The notes: a model not told the origin generated them from the sequence alone. 45,744 bases of DNA from Ruminococcus sp. (GCA_003521625.1 DPHV01000038.1:1-45744); one strand, 5' to 3'; shown: positions 24,972 through 34,098, counted from the stretch's first letter. Numbers and translations are program-made.

Positions 24972-27900
24972 ATGAAGAAAAAAATAATCTCGTTGCTTTT
25001 GTGCACGCTGATTGCAGGCGGCAGTGTGTCGCTGTTCTCGGTAAATGCGGTTGAAAATGAACAGGAAGCACATTACATACGTTCGGTAAATAATAACAAT
25101 CTCTTAACATATTATAACGAAAACGGTGAAGAGGTTGACGTTGATAATCTCAACAATGACGTTGACGTTAACGAAAGCTCTCTGCCGTCAAAATATGATT
25201 TGCGTGATTACAACAGGCTTACGTCTGTTAAGAATCAGGGCAGCGAGGGCTTGTGCTGGGACTTTGCCGCCACTGCGTCAATGGAGTCAAGCATTCTGAC
25301 AAATCCCGAGCTTTCATCAAAAGAGGGAGATACCCCTTACAAAACGCTCGACCTTTCCGAGCGAGGTCACACGTGGTATATTCATACCAACTTTGACGAC
25401 GAAAGCTCACCGCTTTACGGCGACTATATGAATGACCCTTCAAAGGGAAGCAGCGGCGGCAGTGCCGATTTTGTAGCAGAGGGACTTTGCTCCGGCTTTG
25501 GCGCATATCCCGAAAGCCTCTTGCCCTATGAGCAATTATACTCAGGCTGTCACGAGGGACTTCGCTATTACTCTGACTATCGTCTTAAGGATTACAGCGA
25601 GCTTTCAAAAGACAATGCGCTCATAAAGAAAACAGTAATGGAAAAAGGCGCTGTGGCGATTAGCTACAATTGCTTTGCGGCAAACACATATATGGTTGAC
25701 GGAATGCAGTCTTACTACGACAACGGCAACCCGATTGACGGCGTTATCGGTCAGGCTCACCTTGTGGTGGTTGCAGGCTGGGACGACAGCTACAGCAAGG
25801 AGAATTTTAATCCCGAAATGCAGCCGCAAAGTGACGGCGCATGGCTGTGCAAAAACAGCTGGGGTGAAGAAAATTGCAGTACCGCAGACGGATATAAGGG
25901 ATATTTTTGGATGTCCTATGAAACGCCCTTAAACTGTGTTGCAAGCTTTGAAATGCAGAGCGTTGATGAATTTGACAATATCTATCAGCATCAGATTACT
26001 GCGTTGGCTGGCTTTGATGTTGAGTCAGCCGCCAATGTCTTTACTGCAAAGTCCGACGAGGTGCTGAAGCAGGTTTGCTTGCAGACAATCGGTGCAACTG
26101 ACGTGAAAATTGAGATTTACAAGCTTAACAGCGGCTTTACTTCTCCACAGGACGGAACGCTGTTGTCAAGCTTTGACGCTTCATTTGACTTTACGGGAAT
26201 CCACACTGTGGAATGCCCCGAAAATATTAAGCTTTCCGCAGGAGATAATTTTTCTGTTGTAGTTACAGGCAAATCAGATATGCTACTCAATTTCAAGGTC
26301 AACAGCGAGGATGAGGTTTCAGGCAGAAGTTATTGCATTAATGACGGCGGAAGCTGGACTGACGTTGCCGACAAATGGGAATGCGGATATGCAGTTATAA
26401 AGGCGTACACTTCAAATGACGGTGAAGTACGCAAGACAGAGCTTGAAGAGCTTATAAAGACAGGGGAGGAGCTTACTCCCGATAAAGATGTCAGTGATGA
26501 TATTCTTGAAGAGCTTAATGCAAGGCTTAATTCTGCAAAAGAAATATTAAATGATAAAAATGCTACGCAAAACAGCATTGACAACGAATATTGTCTGCTG
26601 AAATGCAGTGTTGACAAGGTCGGGAATTTTACCTTTACTGTCAACAGCGTTGATGACTACTGCAAGCTTATTAAAAGAATAGAAGATGACGGCGACAGCA
26701 ATATTAATAAAATTGTACTTGGTGCTGATTTGGACTTCGGCGGAAAAGAAATCCGTACGATTTTTAACAAAAATCAGTTCAGCGGAATTTTTGACGGCAA
26801 CGGTCACATGATGAGCAATTTTGTGATTAACTCAAAGGAGAATTTTAATTCAGGCTTGTTCGGCGGACTTTACAAGGCAACGGTTAAGAATATTGTTTTT
26901 GAAAACTGTTCTGTAATAGCCGAAGACTGTGCAACGCTGATTTCAAATTACTGCACTGACTCTGTAATTGAAAACTGCGACGTGAATAATTGCAAGGTGA
27001 ATGCAAATTCAGCCGCAGTTCTGGGCGCATATCTGTCGGAATGTAATCTGACTGACTGCGACATTACAAATACAAAGGTTTACGGTGTAAACAGTGCAGG
27101 ACTTTACTTTTTAAACGGCTATGAAACGACAACCGAAAACTGCACATCAAAAGGCACAGAGCTTTATTCCGAAAATATGGTTCACGACGAAAATATGACG
27201 GTTTCTTTGTTGACATCAAGCAATGGCTCGGTGCCGAGAATTAAATTGGCAGACGGCAAATGTACGGTAGAAAGCTTTATCGGCATAATTAAATCTTTAG
27301 AGGCTAACGGAAAGCAGTTATCAAAAGACGGCAATGCGTATGTAGTTGAAGAAACAAGCGGAGATATCTACCTTACTTTGACCTGCGATATGTCCGACAG
27401 CGGAGATTACGGAGTTACGGGAGATTTGGAAACAGGCGAACTGTTCCTGACTTCCTATATGGGAGATTCTCCTGATATGGTAATTCCCGGGGAGATGTTC
27501 GGAAAGACAATTTCAGGCTTTTCAGAGTCCTTCAGCTCAAATATAACGTATTCAGATAAAATTACTTCAGTAACAATTCCGGGACAAATTAAGAGCATTT
27601 CTTTAGGTACCTTTACGGGACTGCCTGCGCTGGAAAAGGTTGTTGTTGAAGATGGCGTTGAAAAGCTTGAGGGAGGAGCATTCAGCGAATGTCCTGAACT
27701 GACGGATGTAAAACTGCCCGACAGCCTTGAATCAATCGGCGGATACGCTTTCGGAAACTGCAAAAGGCTGAAAAATATTGATTTCGGAAACTCACTTGTT
27801 GAAATCGGTGAAAGAGCATTTTACAAATGTATGAATTTGTGTGACATTATCCTGCCCGACAGCGTTAAAAAAATATGTGACAGAGCTTTTTCGCACTGCT

Positions 27901-28349
27901 CCCTTAAAAGCGTAACGCTTGGAAGAAACGTTGAAGAAATCGAGGAAAATGCCTTTGCATTTACCGAAATGTACGAGCTTGAATCCAGAGCAATTATGGT
28001 TCCCGACTTTGTGATTAACGGTTATTCGGATACTGCGGCAAAGAGCTATGCAGACAAATACGGCTTGAAATTTGTTGATTTGGAAACGCAGGAAAGAGTT
28101 GCAACAGGCGAGCTGTTTGACTACGGTATCTTTATGAAAGGAGACGTTAATCTGGATGGCACGGTAAGCATTTTAGACGCTACACTCATTGAAAAATGGC
28201 TTGTCGGTGACGTTGAGCTTTCACCTGTACAACTCTGTAACGCAATTGTAGGTGGTATATACGGCACCATTGACGTCAGAAATGCTACGGAAATCCAGAA
28301 ATACCTTGCAGGACTTAGATATACGCTTGAGGATATCGGAGTAGGGTGA
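24972..28349 (+). CDS. Secreted papain-family protease with LRR and dockerin modules (copy 2)
   Basis: A 1125-residue exported paralogue of the preceding gene with the same module order. The first 32 bases of both genes are identical. It has a signal peptide (MKKKIISLLLCTLIAGGSVS), catalytic Cys95 in SEGLCWDF, His263 in QAHLVVVAGWDD and Asn295 in CKNSWGEE. A FIVAR-like segment, a beta-helix-like region with Cys-rich turns, and a longer BspA-type LRR block (about 870-1000) follow. The dockerin starts at residue 1057 (GDVNLDGTVSILD). Here the oxyanion Gln is the usual 6 residues before Cys95. GGGAGG precedes the ATG. It has its own promoter and terminator, so it is a separate unit from copy 1. 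Substrate and scaffold partner are unknown. Confidence 0.88.
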   Translation: MKKKIISLLLCTLIAGGSVSLFSVNAVENEQEAHYIRSVNNNNLLTYYNENGEEVDVDNLNNDVDVNESSLPSKYDLRDYNRLTSVKNQGSEGLCWDFAATASMESSILTNPELSSKEGDTPYKTLDLSERGHTWYIHTNFDDESSPLYGDYMNDPSKGSSGGSADFVAEGLCSGFGAYPESLLPYEQLYSGCHEGLRYYSDYRLKDYSELSKDNALIKKTVMEKGAVAISYNCFAANTYMVDGMQSYYDNGNPIDGVIGQAHLVVVAGWDDSYSKENFNPEMQPQSDGAWLCKNSWGEENCSTADGYKGYFWMSYETPLNCVASFEMQSVDEFDNIYQHQITALAGFDVESAANVFTAKSDEVLKQVCLQTIGATDVKIEIYKLNSGFTSPQDGTLLSSFDASFDFTGIHTVECPENIKLSAGDNFSVVVTGKSDMLLNFKVNSEDEVSGRSYCINDGGSWTDVADKWECGYAVIKAYTSNDGEVRKTELEELIKTGEELTPDKDVSDDILEELNARLNSAKEILNDKNATQNSIDNEYCLLKCSVDKVGNFTFTVNSVDDYCKLIKRIEDDGDSNINKIVLGADLDFGGKEIRTIFNKNQFSGIFDGNGHMMSNFVINSKENFNSGLFGGLYKATVKNIVFENCSVIAEDCATLISNYCTDSVIENCDVNNCKVNANSAAVLGAYLSECNLTDCDITNTKVYGVNSAGLYFLNGYETTTENCTSKGTELYSENMVHDENMTVSLLTSSNGSVPRIKLADGKCTVESFIGIIKSLEANGKQLSKDGNAYVVEETSGDIYLTLTCDMSDSGDYGVTGDLETGELFLTSYMGDSPDMVIPGEMFGKTISGFSESFSSNITYSDKITSVTIPGQIKSISLGTFTGLPALEKVVVEDGVEKLEGGAFSECPELTDVKLPDSLESIGGYAFGNCKRLKNIDFGNSLVEIGERAFYKCMNLCDIILPDSVKKICDRAFSHCSLKSVTLGRNVEEIEENAFAFTEMYELESRAIMVPDFVINGYSDTAAKSYADKYGLKFVDLETQERVATGELFDYGIFMKGDVNLDGTVSILDATLIEKWLVGDVELSPVQLCNAIVGGIYGTIDVRNATEIQKYLAGLRYTLEDIGVG

Positions 28350-28364
28350 TAAACAATAAAAACA

Positions 28365-28399
28365 AAGCAGGTACCGATTTTCAGTGCCTGCTTATTTTT
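28365..28399. terminator. Bidirectional terminator between protease copy 2 and glgX
   Basis: Arms AAGCAGGTAC (28365-28374) and GTGCCTGCTT (28384-28393) with one wobble; T-rich on the plus side, and on the minus strand followed by TGTTTTTATTG. It serves two convergent genes. Confidence 0.82.
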
Positions 28400-28409
28400 G
28401 TAGAAATTA

Positions 28410-30497
28410 TTAATATTGTTTTTGTGCAACGGCGGCTATTACTGTTCTGCCGTGCATTGTGATTCTGCGGTTGTAAAGAAGAATGTTTTTGTTTTCTGTG
28501 ATTACGTCGTCTTGGCTTCTGCCTGTATCAACATAGAGCTTCCATACATAGCCTGTCGGAAGTGCGGGCAGCTCAACGTTCACGTCGTTCCAGTATGCGT
28601 TGATTCCGAAATATACAATCTCATCAAGCGAAGGATTTTTGCTGTCTGCACCTGCGTACATTACGCCAATCATTCGTGTGTTTGAGTCAAACTCGGTATT
28701 CCACGGAATACAGGAATGTATGCTTTCAGGGGGCAGACTGCAAGTTGCCTCACGTCTGTTAGCCGTAATAACGTGAAAACGCTTGCGGAATGAAATCATA
28801 TATTTGAAAAATTCGAAAACATCGCTGTACTTTTCTTTTCTGCTCCAGTCGAGCCACGAAGTAATGTTGTCCTGACAGTAGGCGTTGTTGTTGCCAAACT
28901 GCGTATTGCAGAATTCATCGCCTGCAAGGAACAGAGCCGCACCACGACTGCACATAAGCGTTGCAAAAGCGTTTTTGCACATCTTTCTGCGAAGCTCGTT
29001 AATGTTATTGTCGCCTGTTTCGCCCTCTGCGCCACAGTTCCAGCTGTTGTTGTCGTTTGCACCGTCGGTGTTGTTCCAGCCGTTTTTGTAGTTGTGCTTT
29101 TCGTTGTAGGCGTACATATCGTAAAGGGTGAAACCGTCGTGACAGGTAATGAAGTTTACCGACGCATTGTTGCCCCTGTAAGCAGGGTCATAAAGGTCCT
29201 TTGAGCCTGTCAGCCTGTGAGCCGCCGCCCAAGCAAGGTTGTCGTCACCCTTTAAGAATCTGCGCATATCGTCACGGTATTTGCCGTTCCATTCTGCCCA
29301 TCTGTTCCAGGAGGGGAAGCTTCCCACCTGATAAAGTCCGCCTGCGTCCCACGCCTCGGCAATCAGCTTTACGTTGCTTAAAATCGGGTCAAACGCAAGG
29401 CTCTTGAGCAGAGGAGGCTTGTCCATAGGCGAGCCGTCCTCGTTGCGTCCGAGAATTGATGCAAGGTCAAAACGGAAACCGTCAACCCTGTACTGTGCAA
29501 CCCAGTAACGCAGACAGTTTAAAATGAACTGCTGAACCATAGGATGATTACAGTTGAGTACATTTCCGCAGCCGCTGAAATTGTAATATTTTCCGTCGGG
29601 AGTAAGCATATAGTAAATATTGTTGTCAAGTCCCTTGAACGAGAAGTGAGGTCCTAATTCGTTGCCCTCGGCAGTGTGATTGAAAACAACGTCCAGAATA
29701 ACTTCAATTCCGTTTTCCTGCAATTCACGTATAAGGCTTTTCAGCTCTCTGCCCTCACGGTGATGCTCGTGGTCGGACTCGTAGCTTGTGTTCGGAGCAA
29801 AGAAGCAAACAGTGTTGTAGCCCCAGTAATCAAACAGCTTTTCACCGTTAAAGGTGCGTGAAGCCCCCATTTCGTCAAATTCGAAAATCGGCATAAGCTC
29901 AACAGCGTTAATGCCAAGCTCCTTAAGGTAGGGGATTTTCTCCCTTATTCCTGCAAACGTTCCGTTGTGCTTAACTCCTGACGATTTGTCCTGCGTAAAG
30001 CCTCTTACGTGCATTTCATATATAATAAGCTCTTCAAGCGGAAGATTTTTCTTTTTAAAATTTCCCCAGTCATAGTCGTTTGAAACAACCCTGGCCTTGT
30101 AGGTACACTCGCTTTCCTGCTTGTTGCCCCATCCGCTCTGACCTGTTACAGCCTTTGCGTAAGGGTCAAGCACATATCTGTTTTTGTCAAAAAGCAAGCC
30201 CTTGCTTTCGTCATACGGACCGTCAAGCGAGTAAGCGTACTCAAACTCGTTTATTTCAAGACCGAAAACAATCATTGAGTAAGTTTTGCCGATTTTATAG
30301 GACTCAGGAAAAGGAATCCTTGCATAAGGCTCCTTTTCAAGCGGTTTAAAAAGAAGGAGCGTACACGAGGTAGCAGAAAAAGAGGTTATCGTAAAATTAA
30401 CCCCTCCTCGAACAGGCGTTGCGCCGTTTACAAGATAATGACCCGGACGTACGTCAAAACCGCAAACCCTGTCGGTTGGTTTTAAATCCCTTAACAT
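28410..30497 (-). CDS. Glycogen debranching enzyme GlgX
   Basis: A 695-residue isoamylase-type GH13 enzyme. The N-terminal CBM48 lies within about residues 1-135. The four GH13 regions are visible: DVVFNHTAEG, GFRFDLASI with the nucleophile Asp, LIAEAWDAGG with the acid Glu, and FITCHDGFT with the third Asp. It hydrolyses alpha-1,6 branches of glycogen or limit dextrins. No signal peptide is present, so it acts in the cytoplasm. GGGGAGG precedes the ATG. It is not grouped with other glg genes here, and a promoter lies at 30546-30574. Confidence 0.93.
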   Translation of the reverse strand: MLRDLKPTDRVCGFDVRPGHYLVNGATPVRGGVNFTITSFSATSCTLLLFKPLEKEPYARIPFPESYKIGKTYSMIVFGLEINEFEYAYSLDGPYDESKGLLFDKNRYVLDPYAKAVTGQSGWGNKQESECTYKARVVSNDYDWGNFKKKNLPLEELIIYEMHVRGFTQDKSSGVKHNGTFAGIREKIPYLKELGINAVELMPIFEFDEMGASRTFNGEKLFDYWGYNTVCFFAPNTSYESDHEHHREGRELKSLIRELQENGIEVILDVVFNHTAEGNELGPHFSFKGLDNNIYYMLTPDGKYYNFSGCGNVLNCNHPMVQQFILNCLRYWVAQYRVDGFRFDLASILGRNEDGSPMDKPPLLKSLAFDPILSNVKLIAEAWDAGGLYQVGSFPSWNRWAEWNGKYRDDMRRFLKGDDNLAWAAAHRLTGSKDLYDPAYRGNNASVNFITCHDGFTLYDMYAYNEKHNYKNGWNNTDGANDNNSWNCGAEGETGDNNINELRRKMCKNAFATLMCSRGAALFLAGDEFCNTQFGNNNAYCQDNITSWLDWSRKEKYSDVFEFFKYMISFRKRFHVITANRREATCSLPPESIHSCIPWNTEFDSNTRMIGVMYAGADSKNPSLDEIVYFGINAYWNDVNVELPALPTGYVWKLYVDTGRSQDDVITENKNILLYNRRITMHGRTVIAAVAQKQY

Positions 30498-30545
30498 TCC
30501 ATATTCCTCCCCAATATTGTTGCAATGATGGCAAACATTATGGAA

Positions 30546-30574
30546 ATAGTACCATATTTTGCCCTATAGTTCAA
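30546..30574 (-). promoter_or_regulatory. Promoter of glgX
   Basis: On the minus strand TTGAAC (30574-30569), 17-base spacer, TACTAT (30551-30546), with a TGG extended -10. Confidence 0.6.
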
Positions 30575-30648
30575 CAAAAAAATTGCTTTGTTATTGTCTG
30601 TATTTGTCGTTTTATCCAAATTGAAGCAGAATCAGTCTTAAAAAAGCA

Positions 30649-31227
30649 TTAATTTGAATAATTATTTCGTTTAACGCCTTTAAGCTTATGACTTCTGAAA
30701 TCAATTATAAGACCAATAAGAACTGCTCCGACAATAAGAATAACCGTTTCGGGGAGCATATATGCACCGTTGTAGGTGAGAGAATAGAGCCACGCAGGCA
30801 TATCCTCGGCAAAGCCGCCCCATACTGTCACTCCGCTGATGAAATGACAGATAAAGCGAAGAACTCCCGTAAGCAGTGCGCCGAGTCCCAAGCCGACAGC
30901 CTGATTTTTAATTCCTCTGAAAATTCCGCCAAGACCTGCAACGCCATAGGCAATAAGGTAGTCAAAAAGTGCAATCATCACAACTGCAATTCCCGACGTC
31001 GCATATGAGAAGTTCGACATACCGAGCAGAAGCTGAATAATACCGAAAACAACGCCCGTAAAGCAACCCCACAAAAGGTTGTAGCGGTAGCCGATAATGA
31101 GGATAGGGAGCATTGAACAGATTGTAATGCTCCCGCCGAACGGCCATTCAATTTTAAGCAAACTCAGAACAGTTGCAAGTGCAATCATAACTGCGCTTTC
31201 GCACAGCATAATAACTTTTTTATTCAT
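30649..31227 (-). CDS. Energy-coupling factor thiamine transporter S component ThiT
   Basis: A 192-residue membrane protein with six predicted helices, the S component that binds thiamine and docks on a shared ECF module. Family signs are ESAVMIALATVLSLL near the start, LFDYLIAYGVAGLGGIFRG, RFICHFISGVTVWGG and YSLTYNGAYMLPE, which correspond to thiamine-contact regions in ThiT. The ATG at 31227 follows GAGGGAT; the in-frame start at 31260 has no site and adds 11 residues. No TPP riboswitch is visible upstream. It lies 56 bases after nadC, separated by a hairpin (31251-31274), so read-through from the nad promoter is likely. A niacin-type S component is a less likely reading. Confidence 0.82.
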   Translation of the reverse strand: MNKKVIMLCESAVMIALATVLSLLKIEWPFGGSITICSMLPILIIGYRYNLLWGCFTGVVFGIIQLLLGMSNFSYATSGIAVVMIALFDYLIAYGVAGLGGIFRGIKNQAVGLGLGALLTGVLRFICHFISGVTVWGGFAEDMPAWLYSLTYNGAYMLPETVILIVGAVLIGLIIDFRSHKLKGVKRNNYSN

Positions 31228-31250
31228 AAAATATCCCTCTATTAAAAATG

Positions 31251-31274
31251 TAGGGAACAACCATAGCTGTTCCC
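31251..31274. repeat. Palindrome between nadC and thiT
   Basis: TAGGGAACA and TGTTCCC arms pair perfectly over 7 bases around an 8-base loop. It resembles 21428-21452 and the window start. On the minus strand it is followed by CTACATTTTT, so it may act as a partial terminator between nadC and thiT. Confidence 0.5.
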
Positions 31275-31283
31275 GTGTTCTGA

Positions 31284-32129
31284 TTAATCTTTTGCAATTT
31301 TAAGTGATATATCAAACGCTGTTACAGAGTGGGTGAGTGCGCCCATTGAAATAATGTCAACGCCTGTTTCGGCAATTTCACGCAGTCTTTCGTCTGTGAT
31401 TCCGCCGCTTGCTTCAAGCAATGCTCTGCCGTCAGTGATTTCAACAGCCTTTTTCATCATCTCTGTGCTCATATTGTCGAGCATAATTACGTCAACCTTG
31501 GCGTCAAGAGCCTGCTGTAACTCGTCAAGATTTCTTACTTCAAGCTCAATCTTCGTCATATGACCGAGCTTTGTCTTGAGCTTTGCAACAGCGTTTGCAA
31601 TTCCGCCGCCTGCGTCAACGTGGTTGTCCTTTAGCATTGCGGCGTCCGAAAGATTGTAGCGATGATTTCTGCCGCCGCCGACTGTTACCGCATACTTCTG
31701 CAGAGGTCTTAATCCCGGCAGAGTTTTTCTCGTATCGGCGATTGAAGCGTTAGTGCCCTTTACAAGCTCAACCGCCTTGTTTGTTGCCGTTGCAACACCG
31801 CTCATATGCTGAATGAGGTTAAGTGCAGTGCGCTCTCCCTTTAAAATTGTTCTTGTCTTGCCGTGAATTTCTGCGATAATGTCGCCTTTTTCAAGCTTGT
31901 CGCCGTCTTTTTTGAAAACCTTAACTTCAAAGCCTGTCGGCTGTAAAATCTCAAATACTCTTAATGCAACTTCAAGTCCGCAGAGTACGCCGTCGCTCTT
32001 TGCAAGGAATTTTGCAGTGTTTTCCTGCTCCTCGTCAATCAGATAATCGGTTGTCGTGTCGAGGTAGTTAATGTCCTCAAGCAGTGCTGTTTTGATAAGG
32101 TTGTCAACGTAAATGCTGTTTAAAATCAT
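31284..32129 (-). CDS. Quinolinate phosphoribosyltransferase NadC
   Basis: A 281-residue enzyme making nicotinate mononucleotide from quinolinate and PRPP. It carries the type II PRTase features: ERTALNLIQHMSGVAT, DTRKTLPGLRPLQKYAV, GGGRNHRYNLSDAAMLKDNH, and the C-terminal EASGGITDERLREIAETGVD. The start overlaps the nadB stop by 4 bases (ATGA). The length is usual. Confidence 0.96.
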   Translation of the reverse strand: MILNSIYVDNLIKTALLEDINYLDTTTDYLIDEEQENTAKFLAKSDGVLCGLEVALRVFEILQPTGFEVKVFKKDGDKLEKGDIIAEIHGKTRTILKGERTALNLIQHMSGVATATNKAVELVKGTNASIADTRKTLPGLRPLQKYAVTVGGGRNHRYNLSDAAMLKDNHVDAGGGIANAVAKLKTKLGHMTKIELEVRNLDELQQALDAKVDVIMLDNMSTEMMKKAVEITDGRALLEASGGITDERLREIAETGVDIISMGALTHSVTAFDISLKIAKD

Positions 32130-33595
32130 AGGTTAATGCCCTCCCGTACTTCTTCAAGAATTATGCTTGCAACAATTGCAATGCTTCTGGCTTCAACAAG
32201 GTCAGATGTGATTTGGTAGTCCTCGCTGAAAAGTGCGTCAACGATTTTTTCAACTTTATCATAGCTTTCGTCATACTTTTCAGGCTTCGGAATTACAAAG
32301 TAAGTGTCCTGTAAAATTTCTCTTATCTGCGAACGGAAACCGTGAGGAATTGGCTTTCCGAGGGTAGGTTTGTAAGCAGGCTCGTTTCCGAGCGGCTTTC
32401 TGCCGTATTTTTCAATTCTGCGGGTAATGTCCTGTGCCGCCGCACGTGAAAATACAAGCGCTTCAAGCAGTGAATTGCTTGCCAGGCGGTTTGCACCGTG
32501 AACGCCTGTGTGAGCACATTCTCCTGCGGCGTAAAGTCCGTCAATCGAGGTTTTGGCATCAAGGTCAACGTTAATTCCGCCCATAAGGTAGTGCTGGCAC
32601 GGAAAGACGGGAATCCTGTCTTTGGTAATGTCAACGCCCTCCTCAAGACACCTCGAATAAATCATCGGAAATCTCTCTTTGACAAATTCGGCAGGCTTGT
32701 CCGTAATGTCAAGGTAGAATTTCTCGCTCTTTGTCTTAATCGACTCCCTGATAATTGCGTTTGAAACAACGTCCCTCGGAGCAAGCTCTCCTCTGCTGTC
32801 GTAGTCAAATGCAAAGCGTTCTCCGTTGCAGTTGAGCAGAACAGCGCCTTCTCCACGAACAGCCTCGCTTATCAGGAAACGCTCTCTGTCCTTATCGGCT
32901 GCAAATGCCGTCGGATGGAACTGCACTCGTGAAAGGTGGCTTATCTTTGCGCCAAGCAAATATGCAAACGCAATTCCGTCACCCGTTGCAATTGCAGAAT
33001 TTGTCGTATATTTATAGACTCTGCCTATTCCGCCTGTTGCAAGCAGGCAGTAGCTACAGCCGTAATGAAAGCTTTTTCCGTCCTTTAAAATGCTTATGTA
33101 AAAGCCGTGCAGAGCCTTGTCGATTGAATATACAAGCGCATTATCGCAAATAGTAACATTAGGCAGAGTGCGTACAACGTCAATCAGTCCGTCAACAATA
33201 GCCTTGCCTGTTGAATCCTTGTGATGAACAATTCTGTGGCGGCTGTGACCTGCCTCGAGTGTTTTGCACATAGTGCCGTCGGGGTTGAGGTCAAAATCAA
33301 CACCCAGCTCCTTTATTCTCATTACATCGGCAGGACCTTCCGAAACAAGCTTTTCAACGGCGGAGAGGTTGTTTTTGTACTTTCCTGCAATCAGAGTGTC
33401 GTTGATATGAAGCTTGTAGTTGTCGTGAACGGTGTCAAGCACGCAGGCGACGCCGCCCTGTGCAAGCGAGCTGTTTGAAAGCGGTAAATCACGCTTTGAA
33501 ACGAGCAGAACGCTTATGTCCTTTGGAAAATTCAGCGCCGCATATAAGCCTGCCGCACCTGTGCCGACGATAATGACGTCATATTTTTTATCCAT
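32126..33595 (-). CDS. L-aspartate oxidase NadB
   Basis: A 489-residue flavoprotein oxidising aspartate to iminoaspartate, the first step of quinolinate synthesis. It has the FAD-binding GTGAAGLYAAL near residue 12, SSLAQGGVACVLD (43-55), GHSRHRIVHHKDSTGKAIVD, and RGEGAVLLNCNGERF with RGELAPRDVV. It is somewhat shorter than the E. coli protein at the C-terminus, as is common in clostridia. It heads nadB-nadC-thiT. nadA (quinolinate synthase), the usual partner, is not in this window. A promoter and a leader palindrome lie upstream. Confidence 0.94.
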   Translation of the reverse strand: MDKKYDVIIVGTGAAGLYAALNFPKDISVLLVSKRDLPLSNSSLAQGGVACVLDTVHDNYKLHINDTLIAGKYKNNLSAVEKLVSEGPADVMRIKELGVDFDLNPDGTMCKTLEAGHSRHRIVHHKDSTGKAIVDGLIDVVRTLPNVTICDNALVYSIDKALHGFYISILKDGKSFHYGCSYCLLATGGIGRVYKYTTNSAIATGDGIAFAYLLGAKISHLSRVQFHPTAFAADKDRERFLISEAVRGEGAVLLNCNGERFAFDYDSRGELAPRDVVSNAIIRESIKTKSEKFYLDITDKPAEFVKERFPMIYSRCLEEGVDITKDRIPVFPCQHYLMGGINVDLDAKTSIDGLYAAGECAHTGVHGANRLASNSLLEALVFSRAAAQDITRRIEKYGRKPLGNEPAYKPTLGKPIPHGFRSQIREILQDTYFVIPKPEKYDESYDKVEKIVDALFSEDYQITSDLVEARSIAIVASIILEEVREGINL

Positions 33596-33625
33596 ATATA
33601 AGACCTCGGAAAAATATTTGATAAA

Positions 33626-33647
33626 TTGTAAAGTCTGTCATTTACAA
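33626..33647. promoter_or_regulatory. Candidate operator in the nadB leader
   Basis: Perfect inverted repeat TTGTAAA-N8-TTTACAA, centred about 19 bases downstream of the predicted nadB transcription start. The position suits repression. A niacin-responsive repressor of the NiaR type is a natural candidate, but I cannot match its motif from memory. Confidence 0.55.
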
Positions 33648-33661
33648 ATTAATACTGATAT

Positions 33662-33690
33662 ATTATACTACTAATTGGAAAAATAGTAAA
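33662..33690 (-). promoter_or_regulatory. Promoter of nadB-nadC-thiT
   Basis: On the minus strand TTTACT (33690-33685), 17-base spacer, TATAAT (33667-33662). Confidence 0.7.
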
Positions 33691-33752
33691 GCGTTAGAAA
33701 TGAAGATTTATGAAATCAATCATTTAAATTTGTATTTATGGGAGTTTTGAAA

Positions 33753-34073
33753 ATGCGTAAATTATGGAAAATACATATCGGAATAATAGTCGGATTTTTT
33801 ATTTCTTTTATTTCGATAGTTATAGTTTCGCTTGCGTCAGAAAAAGAAATGAATGTATATTTTCCTATTGCAATACTTTTGACGTATGAATTTTTGATTA
33901 TCAATTTTCTTAAAGATGATTTTTTAACCAAAGATTATGAAGAAAAAGCAAAGTTAGAATTTAGCGAAAAACAATATCTCAGCTTTTCAATATACAGAAT
34001 AATTATCAAAATATTTTTAGCTGTTTGTATATTACTCACTCCTATTATGTGGGCAATGGCTATTTTGAATTAA
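33753..34073 (+). CDS. Small membrane protein, unknown
   Basis: A 106-residue protein with three predicted transmembrane helices (about residues 7-29, 37-55 and 82-104) joined by a charged loop. I do not recognise the family. GGGAG lies 8 bases before the ATG at 33753; an in-frame ATG at 33738 lacks a site. It lies 25 bases upstream of hflX on the same strand, so they may share a transcript. Base composition is more AT-rich than its neighbours. Confidence 0.6.
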   Translation: MRKLWKIHIGIIVGFFISFISIVIVSLASEKEMNVYFPIAILLTYEFLIINFLKDDFLTKDYEEKAKLEFSEKQYLSFSIYRIIIKIFLAVCILLTPIMWAMAILN

Positions 34074-34098
34074 TTTAACAGTATTTTTAGGAGAAAAA

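Noticed and set aside
31228..31283. Possible TPP riboswitch before thiT
   Set aside because: The gap is only 56 bases and holds a simple palindrome; it is too short and lacks TPP-aptamer features.
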